A stretch of DNA of 64,000 bases from Lichenibacterium minor (GCF_004137685.1 NZ_QYBB01000009.1:62001-126000); one strand, 5' to 3'; counted from the first letter of the stretch, positions 36,931-48,219 are shown. Numbers and translations are program-made. Notes: a model not told the origin generated them from the sequence alone.

Positions 36931-38958
36931 ATGAGTGAACCGAACCCGTCGACCCGCACGCCCGCCGCCGTGGCGGCCGCCGAAACGCCCGGCCTGACAG
37001 GGCTGCTGTCCTTGGCCGTCGCCGTGGTGGTGATCGCGGCGCTGTATTTCGCCCGCGAAGTGCTGCTGCCCATCACGGTGGCGGTGATCCTGTCCTTCAT
37101 GCTGGCGCCGCTGGTGGCGCGCTTCCAGCGCTGGCACGTGCCCCACGTGGCCGCCGTGCTGCTGGCCGTGTTGATCGCCATCGGCATCGTGGGCGGCATC
37201 GCGGGCGTCATCGGCACGCAGGTGGCCGGCATCGCCGCCGACATCCCGCAGTACCAGGTGACGATCAAGCGCAAGGTTTCCGCGATCCAGAGCATGACGA
37301 CGGGGCGCCTGCGCGGCCTGACGCAGCGCTTCGACGCCCAGACCGGCGGGCGCACGCCGACGCAGCCCGACGCCGAGGCGGCAGCGCCGGCGGCCGGCGA
37401 CGCGCCCAAGGCGCAGCTCGTCCAGGTCGAGCCCCCGCCGACGTCGGCGATGGAGATCGCCAGGACGGTGCTGGAGCCGGTCCTGAGCCCGCTCGCGACG
37501 CTGTTCATCATCCTCATCGTGACGATCTTCGTGCTGATGCAGCGCGAAGACCTGCGCGACCGCATGATCCGGCTTTTCGGCTCCACGGACCTGCAGCGCA
37601 CCACGGTGGCGCTCGACGACGCCGGGCACCGCCTCGGCCGCTACTACCTGTCCCAGCTCGCCATCAACGCCGCCTTCGGCGTGGTGGCGACGGTGGGCCT
37701 CTACCTCATCGGCGTGCCGTCCGCGGCGCTGTGGGGCGTGACCTCGGCCGTGCTGCGCTTCGTGCCCTACATCGGGCCGGTGATCGCCGCCATCCTGCCC
37801 GCCGCCCTCGCCGCCGCGGTCGACCCCGGCTGGACGCCGGTTCTGGAGGTGGTGGGCCTGTACCTCGTGGTGGAAACCGTCACGGGCCAGTTCATCGAGC
37901 CGCTGGTGTTCGGCCACCTGACCGGCCTGTCGCCCGCCGCGGTGGTGATCGCGGCGATCTTCTGGACCTGGCTGTGGGGGCCCGTCGGCCTGCTGCTGTC
38001 GACCCCCCTGACGCTGTGCCTGGTCGTGCTCGGGCGCCACGTGAAGCGCCTCGAGTTCTTCGACGTCATGCTGGGCGACCGCCCCGCCCTGACGCCGGTC
38101 GAGAACTTCTACCAGCGCATGCTGGCCGACGACCCGGACGAGGCGCAGGCCCAGGCCGAAACGCTGCTCAAGGACCGCTCGCTCACCGGCTACTACGACG
38201 AGGTGGCGCTGAAGGGCCTGCAGCTCGCCGCCAACGACGCGCTGCGCGGCGCCCTGCCGGTCGACAAGGTCCACACGATCAACGCCAGCGTGAAGGCGCT
38301 GATCGCCGACCTGGCCTTCCACGAGGACCGCGACCCCCACCCGAAGGACAAGGAAGCGGCGCGGGCCGAGGCGACGATCGCCGAGCGCGCGGTGCCGATC
38401 CCCGGCGCGCCGAAGAACGATGCGCCCGAGGGCCTGGCATTGGCGCCGAACTGGCGCGGCGATACCCCCGTGCTGTGCATCGCCGGCAAGGGACCGCTCG
38501 ACGAGGCGGCCTCGGCCATGCTGGCGCAGCTTCTGGGCAAGCACGGGCTCGGCGCCCGCGTGGAAGCCTATGGGGCGGCCTCGCGCCAGGCGGTCGGGCA
38601 GCTCGACGTGTCCGGCGTCGCCATGGTCTGCATCAGCTACCTCGAGATTTCGGGCAGCCCGTCGGGCCTGCATTATCTCGTGCGCCGCCTGCGCGCCCGC
38701 CTGCCGGAAGCCAAGATCCTCGTCGGACTTTGGCCGGCGGACGGGCAGGACGTGGAGGACGACCGGATCCGCAACGTGGTGGGTGCGGACGTCTACGCGT
38801 CGAACCTCAAGGACGCCATCGACGCCTGCGTCAAGGCCGCCCACGAGGACGCCGGCACGACGCCGCGCGAGAAGGCGGACGACACCGGAAAGGGCGGGGC
38901 CGGCAAGCACCAAGCTCCCGCGCAGCCCCAGGGCGAAGGCGCGAAGGTTTCGGCCTGA
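36931..38958 (+). CDS. AI-2E/PerM-family transporter with a long C-terminal extension
   Basis: 675 residues. Residues about 20-370 are the PerM-like membrane part: paired N-terminal helices with AREVLLPITVAVILSFML, a soluble hairpin region, and the conserved VPYIGPVIAAILPA and FIEPLVFGHLTGLSPAAVV segments. Family members usually end near 350-380 residues. Here about 300 more follow: a helical linker (FYQRMLADDPDEAQAQAE) and an alpha/beta domain (VLCIAGKGPLDEAASAMLAQLLGKHG... ILVGLWP) resembling a B12-binding or receiver-like Rossmann fold. The ATG at 36931 is chosen because longer readings run back into the sRNA region. Substrate unknown. Confidence 0.85.
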   Translation: MSEPNPSTRTPAAVAAAETPGLTGLLSLAVAVVVIAALYFAREVLLPITVAVILSFMLAPLVARFQRWHVPHVAAVLLAVLIAIGIVGGIAGVIGTQVAGIAADIPQYQVTIKRKVSAIQSMTTGRLRGLTQRFDAQTGGRTPTQPDAEAAAPAAGDAPKAQLVQVEPPPTSAMEIARTVLEPVLSPLATLFIILIVTIFVLMQREDLRDRMIRLFGSTDLQRTTVALDDAGHRLGRYYLSQLAINAAFGVVATVGLYLIGVPSAALWGVTSAVLRFVPYIGPVIAAILPAALAAAVDPGWTPVLEVVGLYLVVETVTGQFIEPLVFGHLTGLSPAAVVIAAIFWTWLWGPVGLLLSTPLTLCLVVLGRHVKRLEFFDVMLGDRPALTPVENFYQRMLADDPDEAQAQAETLLKDRSLTGYYDEVALKGLQLAANDALRGALPVDKVHTINASVKALIADLAFHEDRDPHPKDKEAARAEATIAERAVPIPGAPKNDAPEGLALAPNWRGDTPVLCIAGKGPLDEAASAMLAQLLGKHGLGARVEAYGAASRQAVGQLDVSGVAMVCISYLEISGSPSGLHYLVRRLRARLPEAKILVGLWPADGQDVEDDRIRNVVGADVYASNLKDAIDACVKAAHEDAGTTPREKADDTGKGGAGKHQAPAQPQGEGAKVSA

Positions 38959-39030
38959 CGCCATCGGATCGTTTCGGGCTTGAAACCCGGCGGTCCGCTC
39001 CCATCTCAGTCCTGAGCCGAACGGGACGGC

Positions 39031-39263
39031 GCGCCGACCACGGATGTACTGGCGGTCGCCGTCCCCGCACCGAGAGTGAGCGGCGCATTCTTTTGCGCCG
39101 AGCGATTCCCGATCCCGACCCATGGTCCGGATCTGTGCTGAAGGCCCGAGGCCCGCCACGGATGAACTGGCGGGCCTTTTCTCGTTCCGAGCCCAGGCGC
39201 CAGCGGGACGGAGCGCCGCGGCGCTTTCCACCTGCCCGCGACCGCGTGTGGACTGGCGCGGGC
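39031..39263. repeat. Three related hairpins with a CGGATG(A/T)ACTGG-like loop
   Basis: Copy 1: arms 39035-39039/39054-39058 around CACGGATGTACTGGC. Copy 2: arms 39149-39158/39168-39177 with loop CGGATGAAC. Copy 3: arms 39234-39240/39257-39263 around ACCGCGTGTGGACTGG. The loops share the word TGNACTGG next to a GC stem. A separate hairpin GGCGCA/TGCGCC lies at about 39083-39100. The 330 bp between the transporter gene and nth (38959-39288) contain nothing else recognisable. Confidence 0.6.
39149..39180 (+). terminator. Terminator-like hairpin between the transporter gene and nth
   Basis: A perfect 10-bp stem AGGCCCGCCA/TGGCGGGCCT with a 9-nt loop ending in four T. It is the second copy of the repeated hairpin and probably terminates transcription from the transporter gene. 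Confidence 0.7.
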
Positions 39264-39288
39264 CCCGCCCCGCCCCACTTGGCAGCGC

Positions 39289-40023
39289 ATGGCCCAGGAC
39301 ATCCTCCACGGCGTGACGCCGCTCCCCGCCCCGCGCGAACCCGCGGACGCGTCCGTCGGCCCCGCCGACAGGGTCGAAGCCGTGATGGCGCGGCTCGCCG
39401 GTGCCGACCCCGAGCCGAAGGCCGGCCTCGGCCACGGCGACCACTACCAGCTCCTCGTGACGGTGCTGATGTCCGCGCAATCGACCGGCCCGACGGTGGG
39501 CCGGATCGCCCGCGAGCTGTTCGCCGTGGCGCCGACGCCCGAGGCCGTGCTGGCGCTGGGGCGCGAGCGGGTGGCGGAGATCATCAAGCCGGTGGGGCTC
39601 GCCGCCAACAAGTCGCGGCACATCCTGGGGCTGTCGGCGATGCTGCTCGACGAGTTCGGCGGCACCATGCCCCGGACCTCGGCCGAGATGCGGCGCTTCC
39701 CCGGCATCGGCCGCAAGACCGCGGACGTGACGGCGAACTTCGCCTTCGACGAGCCGGTGATCGGCGTCGACACCCACGTCTTCCGGGTGTCGAACCGCAT
39801 CCCGCTGGCGCCCGGCCGCACGCCCGACGCCGTGGCGGACGGGCTGCTCGCCGCCGTGCCGGACCGGTTCAAGGACGGGGCCCACGTTTGGCTGTTCCGC
39901 CACGGCCGCGATACCTGCACGGCGCGGCGCCCCGCCTGCGGCCGCTGCATCGTGGCCGACCTGTGCGCTTGGCCCGAGAAGGCTCGGCCGGACGGGGGCG
40001 CCGCCGGCGCCGTCAGCTCCTGA
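39289..40023 (+). CDS. nth: Endonuclease III
   Basis: 244 residues. Helix-hairpin-helix FPGIGRKTADV with catalytic Lys143, catalytic Asp161 in GVDTHVFRV, and a C-terminal 4Fe-4S cluster with Cys210, 217, 220 and 226 (C-x6-C-x2-C-x5-C). It removes oxidised pyrimidines in base excision repair. The motif that reads SAQATD in E. coli Nth is SAQSTG here, losing the Asp, a minor but real departure. It ends 11 nt inside the convergent lytic transglycosylase gene. Confidence 0.94.
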   Translation: MAQDILHGVTPLPAPREPADASVGPADRVEAVMARLAGADPEPKAGLGHGDHYQLLVTVLMSAQSTGPTVGRIARELFAVAPTPEAVLALGRERVAEIIKPVGLAANKSRHILGLSAMLLDEFGGTMPRTSAEMRRFPGIGRKTADVTANFAFDEPVIGVDTHVFRVSNRIPLAPGRTPDAVADGLLAAVPDRFKDGAHVWLFRHGRDTCTARRPACGRCIVADLCAWPEKARPDGGAAGAVSS

Positions 40024-40885
40024 GCGTCACGCAGGCGCCGCGCGCGACGCGGATGCGGCGGCACAGGTCGTCGGCGGCTTGGCGCGTCGGGGCCGGCACC
40101 CTGACGCGGTAGAAGGCGCGTGTGCCGCGGGTGCGCAGCCGCGTGCCGATCACCATGGGGCGGACGTCGCCGATGACGCCGGCGAGGCTCGCCCGGGCGC
40201 GGGCGAAGGAGGCCAGCGCGAGGCTCTTCGAAAAGTTGCCGGCGAGTTGCACGCCCCAGGGCGCGAAGGGCGCCTCGACGGCCGCGACCGTGCCGGCGCG
40301 GCGCGGCGCGGTGCGCAGGGTCGCGGCGAGCTGCAGGCAGCCCTGGGGATCGACGGCGAGGTCGTGGGTCGCGTGGACCTTGGCGTCGGCGGCCCAGTCC
40401 TCGGCCGAGCGGCCCGTGATGCGCTCGACGTAGTCGCGCGTTTCGGCGGGCAGGCCGCCGCGGCCGGCGAGCCAATCGGCGACGCGCTTCGGCCCGGCGT
40501 TGTAGGCCGCGGCGGCGAGGCCGAGGTTGCCGAACTGGGCCGCGAGGTCGCCGAGCAGGTGCGCCGAGGCCGGCACGGCCTGTTCGGGATCGAACGGGTC
40601 GGCGAGGCCGCGCTCGGCCGCGGTGCCGGGCATGAACTGGGCGATGCCCTGCGCGCCGGCGGGCGACGCCGCGTCGGCGCGGAACGCGGATTCCTGCCAG
40701 ATCAGGCGCGTGAAGAAGCCGACGGGGATGTGCCGGCTTTCCGCCGCGGAGGTGATGAGCCTGCACATCGCCTGGGCGACGGTTTCGCCGCCGGCGGGGG
40801 TGGGGGCGGCATCGGCGGCGGGCGGAACGAGCGAGGCCGCGGCGAACGAGGCCGCGAAGGCGAGGCGGAGAAAGGGAAGCCGCAT
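40013..40885 (-). CDS. Lytic transglycosylase with a C-terminal SPOR-like domain
   Basis: 290 residues from ATG 40885. Signal peptide (LAFAASFAAASLVPPAADA). SLT domain: catalytic Glu65 in IWQESAFRADAASPAGAQGIAQFMPGTA, then NLGLAAAAYNAGPKRV and YVERITG. The C-terminal 80 residues (VQLAGNFSKSLALASFARA ... RAFYRVRVPAPTRQAADDLCRRI) look like a SPOR domain that binds denuded septal peptidoglycan. It cleaves murein between MurNAc and GlcNAc. It converges on and overlaps nth. Upstream in-frame starts add residues before the signal peptide and are rejected. Confidence 0.9.
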   Translation of the reverse strand: MRLPFLRLAFAASFAAASLVPPAADAAPTPAGGETVAQAMCRLITSAAESRHIPVGFFTRLIWQESAFRADAASPAGAQGIAQFMPGTAAERGLADPFDPEQAVPASAHLLGDLAAQFGNLGLAAAAYNAGPKRVADWLAGRGGLPAETRDYVERITGRSAEDWAADAKVHATHDLAVDPQGCLQLAATLRTAPRRAGTVAAVEAPFAPWGVQLAGNFSKSLALASFARARASLAGVIGDVRPMVIGTRLRTRGTRAFYRVRVPAPTRQAADDLCRRIRVARGACVTLRS

Positions 40886-41196
40886 GCGGTCCAGGGTCGA
40901 GTCGAGGGGGATCCACGGCCCGGAATCCACCCGGCGGGCCTTCGCCCCTGCGGGCTCGTCCCCGTGCTTCCGGTGGAACCGCCGGCCGTGGCGGTCCGGT
41001 CGACTCCTGTGACGATCGCCGGGCACCGTCAACGCTTTTCCGAGCGGGGGCGCAAGCCCCGGCGATGTCCGGCGGTCCAGCGCGGGTCCCCGCGCCGGCA
41101 GGCCCCCGGAGGATGCGCCGGCACGGCCCGTCCCTTGCCGCCCGGCCCGAACCGGCCTTAAATCGCCGCCCCGACACAAACACCAGCGACATCGCC
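40886..41196. other. Divergent intergenic region transglycosylase/FAH gene
   Basis: About 310 bp that must carry the promoters of both flanking genes. I found no clear operator, hairpin or small gene. Open frames here are extensions of the neighbouring frames caused by high GC. Confidence 0.4.
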
Positions 41197-42372
41197 ATGA
41201 CCCTCGTCCTCGACAGCGCCGACACCCTGCCCCGGGACGGGACGGCCGGAGCGCTGGCGGGGCGCGCGTGGCACCCGGGGCACGGGGGCCCGGCCGTGGT
41301 GGCGGTGCGGGCCGACGGCCTGTACGACGTCACCGCCGCCTTCCCGACGATGCGCGACCTCGCGGAGCGGCCCGATCCCGCCGCAGCGCTGCGCGCCGCG
41401 GCGGGCGAGCGCCTGTGCGGCCTCGACGAGGCGCTCGCCAACACCCCGCCCGACGCGCGCGACCCCGGCAAGCCCTGGCTGCTGGCGCCCGTCGACCTGC
41501 AGGCCATCAAGGCCGCGGGGGTCACCTTCGCGGTGTCGATGCTGGAACGCGTGATCGAGGAGCGGGCGCGCGGCGACGGCGCCGCGGCGGCCGCCATCCG
41601 CGCCGAGATCGTGGCGCTGGTCGGCGAAGACTTCTCCAAGCTGCGGCCGGGCTCGGAGGAGGCCATGCGGCTGAAGGCGGCGCTGATCGCCCGCGGGGCC
41701 TGGTCGCAGTACCTCGAGGTCGGCATCGGCCCGGATGCCGAGATCTTCACCAAGGCCCAGCCCATGGCGGCGGTGGGCACCGGCGCGGATGCCGGGCTGC
41801 ACCCCGCCTCGGCCTGGAACAACCCGGAGCCCGAGGCCGTGCTGGTCGTGGCCTCGGACGGGCGCATCGTCGGCGCCACGCTCGGCAACGACGTCAACCT
41901 GCGCGACGTCGAGGGGCGCTCGGCGCTGCTGCTCGGCAAGGCCAAGGACAACAACGCGTCCTGCGCGCTCGGCCCCTTCGTGCGCTTCTTCGACGAAACC
42001 TTCACCCTCGACGGCCTGCGGGCGCTGGAGATCGCGCTGGAGGTCCGGGGCGAGGACGGCTACCGGCTGCGCGGCGGCTCCTCCATGGCGAAGATCAGCC
42101 GGGACCCCGCCGCCCTCGCGGCGGAGATGATCGGGGCGAACCACGGATATCCGGACGGCGCCGTGCTGTTCCTCGGCACGCTGTTCGCGCCCGTCGAGGA
42201 CCGGGGCGCGCCGGGTGCGGGCTTCACCCACGCGATCGGCGACGTGGTGACCGTGTCGGCGCCGGAACTCGGCAGCCTCGTGAACCGCATGCGGCTCTGC
42301 GCCGACTGCGCCCCCTGGACCTACGGGGCGAGCCACCTCATGCGGCACTTGGCGGGCCGCGGCGTGTTGTGA
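41197..42372 (+). CDS. Fumarylacetoacetate hydrolase (FAH) superfamily enzyme, possibly a 2-keto-3-deoxy-sugar-acid dehydratase
   Basis: 391 residues. The C-terminal two thirds carry the FAH fold, with acidic metal-binding positions in YLEVGIGPDAEIFTK and NNPEPEAVLVV, and GATLGNDVNLRD before the RSALLLGKAKDNN segment. The long form (about 390 residues) with a distinct N-terminal 100 residues is seen in 2-keto-3-deoxy-L-arabonate dehydratases and related sugar-acid enzymes. The adjacent sugar kinase supports a sugar-acid role, but the substrate is not determinable. The ATG at 41197 was chosen; earlier in-frame codons lack support. Confidence 0.78.
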   Translation: MTLVLDSADTLPRDGTAGALAGRAWHPGHGGPAVVAVRADGLYDVTAAFPTMRDLAERPDPAAALRAAAGERLCGLDEALANTPPDARDPGKPWLLAPVDLQAIKAAGVTFAVSMLERVIEERARGDGAAAAAIRAEIVALVGEDFSKLRPGSEEAMRLKAALIARGAWSQYLEVGIGPDAEIFTKAQPMAAVGTGADAGLHPASAWNNPEPEAVLVVASDGRIVGATLGNDVNLRDVEGRSALLLGKAKDNNASCALGPFVRFFDETFTLDGLRALEIALEVRGEDGYRLRGGSSMAKISRDPAALAAEMIGANHGYPDGAVLFLGTLFAPVEDRGAPGAGFTHAIGDVVTVSAPELGSLVNRMRLCADCAPWTYGASHLMRHLAGRGVL

Positions 42373-42410
42373 CAAGGGTTCGAGGCGGACGAAACGCTTC
42401 GGGAGGATCG

Positions 42411-43355
42411 ATGGGCAGCGACGTGACCGTTCTGGTGTCGGGGGAAGCCCTCGTCGACCTGATCCCCAAGGAGGACACCACCTACGAGGCGGTGCTGGGG
42501 GGCTCGCCCTACAACACCGCCATCGGCCTCGGGCGGCTCGGCGTGCCCACCGGCTTCGCCGGGCGCCTATCCGGCGACGCCATGGGCGAAGCGATGGTGC
42601 GTCAGCTCACGGCGTCGGGCGTCGACTCGCGCTTCTCCGTCACCGACGCGCGCCCGTCGCCGCTCGCCTTCGTGACCCGCGGCACCGCCGTGACGGGCTC
42701 GCGCTACAGCTTCTACCTCGGCGCCACCGCCTACGACGGCGCGTCCCCCCTGGCCGCCGACTGGACCGACCACGCGGCCCACCTCCACGTCGGCTCCTTC
42801 TCGGCCACCGACGGCGCGCTCGGGTCGGCGGCGCTCGACGCCCTGCAGCGGGCGGCCGGGCGGGCCACCACGAGCTACGACCCCAACATCCGCCCCTTCG
42901 TGGTGCCGCCCCTGGCCGAAACCCGCCCGATGGTGGAAGCCCGGGTGGCGCTCAGCACCTACGTCAAGGCCAGCGACGAGGACTTCGACTGGCTGTACCC
43001 CGGCACCCCGCCCTCGGAAGCGGCGGCGCGCTGGGCCGGCCTGGGGCCGAAGCTCGTCGTCATGACGCGCGGCGGCGCGGGGGCGGAGGCGCATTTCCGC
43101 GGCGAGCGCATCGTCCAGCCTTCCCCCACCATCGACGTGATCGACACAGTGGGGGCCGGCGACAGCTTCATGGCGGGGCTGCTCGCCGCCATGGCGGACG
43201 ACGGCGCCCTGGGAGCCGGCGGCCGCGACCCGTCCGAGGCCGAGGTGGCGCGCTGGCTGCTCTTCGCCGTCGCGGCCTCGGCCATCACCTGCACGCGGCA
43301 GGGCGCCAACCCGCCCACCCGCGCCGAGGTCGACACGGTGCTGGGGCTGGGCTGA
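42411..43355 (+). CDS. PfkB-family carbohydrate kinase (fructokinase-like)
   Basis: 314 residues. Ribokinase-fold signatures: VSGEALVDLIP at the start, GGSPYNTAIGLGRLG (first PfkB signature) and DTVGAGDSFMAGLLAAM with the catalytic Asp (second signature). The GEALVDLIP start is typical of bacterial fructokinases. Good GGGAGG site before the ATG at 42411. It lies 38 bp after the FAH gene on the same strand and is likely co-transcribed. The sugar substrate is not known. Confidence 0.87.
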   Translation: MGSDVTVLVSGEALVDLIPKEDTTYEAVLGGSPYNTAIGLGRLGVPTGFAGRLSGDAMGEAMVRQLTASGVDSRFSVTDARPSPLAFVTRGTAVTGSRYSFYLGATAYDGASPLAADWTDHAAHLHVGSFSATDGALGSAALDALQRAAGRATTSYDPNIRPFVVPPLAETRPMVEARVALSTYVKASDEDFDWLYPGTPPSEAAARWAGLGPKLVVMTRGGAGAEAHFRGERIVQPSPTIDVIDTVGAGDSFMAGLLAAMADDGALGAGGRDPSEAEVARWLLFAVAASAITCTRQGANPPTRAEVDTVLGLG

Positions 43356-43446
43356 CGGCTTCGACGGGGCGCGGGGCTTCGCCCCCAGGGGGCGGGACCT
43401 CGCGCCGGGACGGGGCGTTGGCCCCGGTCCACTTCGGGAGCCCGCC

Positions 43447-43716
43447 ATGAGACCCCTCGCCCTCGCCGCCGCCCTCATGCTGGCGGCCTGCCCCGCCTTC
43501 GCCCAGGCCAACGCCAACTTGGCGCCGGGCGGCATCGTCGACGGCGCGAAGGCGACCGTCAACGACGCCGAAGGCACGGCGCCGGACGGGCGGCCCGCCC
43601 CCGGCGGCCGCCAAGGCGAGGGCAAGCAGTCCGCCACCCAGGGCAGCAAGATGGTGAAGCAGGGCGCGACCGGCGCGGAGCCGCCCAGCGGCGAGGAAAA
43701 GCCGGAAAAGCCCTGA
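43447..43716 (+). CDS. Small exported Gly/Pro/Lys-rich protein
   Basis: 89 residues. N-terminal LALAAALMLAACPAFAQA can be read either as a signal peptidase I site after AFA or as a near-lipobox LAAC; cleavage after AFA looks better. The mature part is low complexity and charged, ending PPSGEEKPEKP. No family recognised. Flanked on both sides by GC-rich intergenic hairpin repeats, so coding status is only moderately supported. Confidence 0.55.
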   Translation: MRPLALAAALMLAACPAFAQANANLAPGGIVDGAKATVNDAEGTAPDGRPAPGGRQGEGKQSATQGSKMVKQGATGAEPPSGEEKPEKP

Positions 43717-43851
43717 CAGGGTGTCCGGCGGGACGGCCGCCCATGGCCACCGGCGCGCGGCCCCCGCTCCGGGGCCGTCGTGCCGCGCCCCACGTCCGCG
43801 GGCTGCGCCCGGTCCGAGCGACGGGGTCCGGGTCAGGTTCGGGATGGCGAC

Positions 43852-43894
43852 CGGGGCTCCGCCCCGTGCCCCGCCAAAGGCCGAGGGCCTTTGG
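43852..43894. repeat. Paired intergenic hairpins next to glcF
   Basis: CGGGGC-TCC-GCCCCG (43852-43866) followed by CCAAAGGCC-GAG-GGCCTTTGG (43874-43894), both perfect. The second lies 10 nt past the glcF stop and may end that transcript. A similar GGGGCTTCGCCCC element sits at about 43371-43390 after the PfkB gene. These look like a dispersed REP-type family. Confidence 0.65.
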
Positions 43895-43903
43895 AAACCG
43901 GGT

Positions 43904-45283
43904 TCACCCCAGCGCCGCCGCCAGCGGGCTGACGGCCGGCGCGGCGATCTCGGGCGCCGTCACCAGGGCGTCGGGGATGGCCCAGCCGTGCGGCGCCGGG
44001 CCGCCGCGCGCCCAATCGAGCAGTTCCACCGTGTGGACCACGGGGATCTCCGTCCCGATGCCGAGCTGCGTCATGCAGCCGATGTTGCCCGCCGCCACCG
44101 CCACGGGCTGGACCTTGCGGATGTTGGCGACCTTTCGGGCGCGGAGCTGGTCGGCGATCTCGGGCTGCAGCAGGTTGTAGGTGCCGGCCGAGCCGCAGCA
44201 GATGTGCCCCTCCGGCACGTCGCGCACCGCGAAACCGGATTCCTGCAGCAGCCGCTTCGGCAGGTCGGTGATCTTCTGCCCGTGCTGCATCGAGCAGGCC
44301 GAATGGTAGGCCAGCGGCCCCTTCAGGGTCCGCACCGGGGCGTCGAGCGTGAGGGTGCCGAGGTATTCCGTCACGTCCTTGGCCAAGGCCGCCACCCGGG
44401 CCGCCTTCGCCGCATAGGCGGGGTCCTCGCGCAGCATGAAGCCGTAGTCCTTCACCGTCGTGCCGCAGCCCGAAGTGGTGATCAGGATGGCGTCGAGCCC
44501 TTCCCCGTCGATCTCGCGCGTCCAGGCGTCGATGTTGGCCTTGGCGTAGGCTGCCGCGTCGTGCTCGCGGCCCATGTGGTGGACGAGGGCGCCGCAGCAC
44601 CCCTCGCCCTTCGGGAGGACGACCTCGACGCCGTGGCGGCCGAGCAGGCGGATGGCGGATTCGTTGATGGTCGGGCGCAGCACCTGCTGGGCGCAGCCCG
44701 TCAGCATCGCCACCCGTCCGCGCCGCGGAAGCGCCGACGGGCGGATCGTGTCGCCCGGCTTGTGCCGCGCCTTGGGCAGGGGCTGCGTCGGCGACAGCTT
44801 GAGGCTGGCGGCGAGCCGCGCCCCGATGCCCGGCACGCGCCCCATCAGCGGCGCGAAGGGGCGGCCGAGGCGCGCCGCCATCAGCGCCGCGCGGAACCGC
44901 CCCCGGTGCGGCAGCACGCGGGCATAAAGGTCGCGCAGGCGGCGGTCCGCCGCGGGGCGCACGTAGGTTTCCTGGATGTGGGCGCGGGCGTGGTCGACGA
45001 GGTGCATGTAATGCACGCCCGACGGGCAGGTCGTCATGCAGCTCAGGCAGGACAGGCAGCGGTCGACGTGCTTCACCACCTCGGGCGTCGCCGGCTTGCC
45101 GCCTTCCAGCATGTCCTTGATGAGGTAGATGCGGCCGCGGGGCGAATCGAGCTCGTCGCCGAGCAGGAGATAGGTCGGGCAGGTCGCCGTGCAGAACCCG
45201 CAATGCACGCAGGTTCGCAGGATCTTCTCGGACTCCCGCGTCTGCGCATCGGCGAGCTGGTCGGGGGCGAAGCGGGTCTGCAT
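43904..45283 (-). CDS. glcF: Glycolate oxidase iron-sulfur subunit
   Basis: 459 residues. Two 4Fe-4S motifs at the N-terminus (CVHCGFCTATCP and CLSCLSCMTTCP), and two Cys-rich CCG domains further on (GCCGALVHHMG and CCGSAGTYN). This is the electron-transfer subunit that works with FAD subunits GlcD and GlcE in oxidising glycolate to glyoxylate. glcD and glcE are not in the window, so they must lie elsewhere. It is divergent from ctaC with 284 bp between starts. A lactate-oxidising LutA-type alternative is less likely given the size and the start MQTRFAPDQLAD. Confidence 0.92.
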   Translation of the reverse strand: MQTRFAPDQLADAQTRESEKILRTCVHCGFCTATCPTYLLLGDELDSPRGRIYLIKDMLEGGKPATPEVVKHVDRCLSCLSCMTTCPSGVHYMHLVDHARAHIQETYVRPAADRRLRDLYARVLPHRGRFRAALMAARLGRPFAPLMGRVPGIGARLAASLKLSPTQPLPKARHKPGDTIRPSALPRRGRVAMLTGCAQQVLRPTINESAIRLLGRHGVEVVLPKGEGCCGALVHHMGREHDAAAYAKANIDAWTREIDGEGLDAILITTSGCGTTVKDYGFMLREDPAYAAKAARVAALAKDVTEYLGTLTLDAPVRTLKGPLAYHSACSMQHGQKITDLPKRLLQESGFAVRDVPEGHICCGSAGTYNLLQPEIADQLRARKVANIRKVQPVAVAAGNIGCMTQLGIGTEIPVVHTVELLDWARGGPAPHGWAIPDALVTAPEIAAPAVSPLAAALG

Positions 45284-45567
45284 GGGACGGGCTCGATCTC
45301 AAATTGTCGCTGTTTTGCGGCCACGCTAGCGCGCCCCGCGCCGCGACCCAAGCCCTTTGCACCGTGGCGGCGTCGCGGGCCGAAGCCGCGGGCCGGGCGC
45401 CGCCGTCGCCGATCATATGACGCATGGCGGGGGGCGCCCCAAGGTTGCGCGGCCCCCGCCGATGTGGTTTTGATCGACCCCGCGGGTCCGCCATCCTCGA
45501 CGAACGGCGGGCGCGCGCGAGCCGTCCCGGCGACGTATCGGGCGCGGCCAACGGGAGCGGCGGATCG

Positions 45568-48175
<2,608 letters not shown>

Positions 48176-48191
48176 TATAGGCTAGACACCA

Positions 48192-48219
48192 TCGGGGCGG
48201 CTCTTCGGAGCCGCCCCGA
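48192..48219 (+). terminator. 12-bp UUCG-tetraloop hairpin between ctaD and ctaB
   Basis: Perfect inverted repeat TCGGGGCGGCTC/GAGCCGCCCCGA closed by TTCG, an exceptionally stable RNA tetraloop. There is no T-run, so it is more likely an mRNA stabiliser or partial terminator that sets higher levels of ctaCD than of the assembly genes (inference). Confidence 0.65.
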
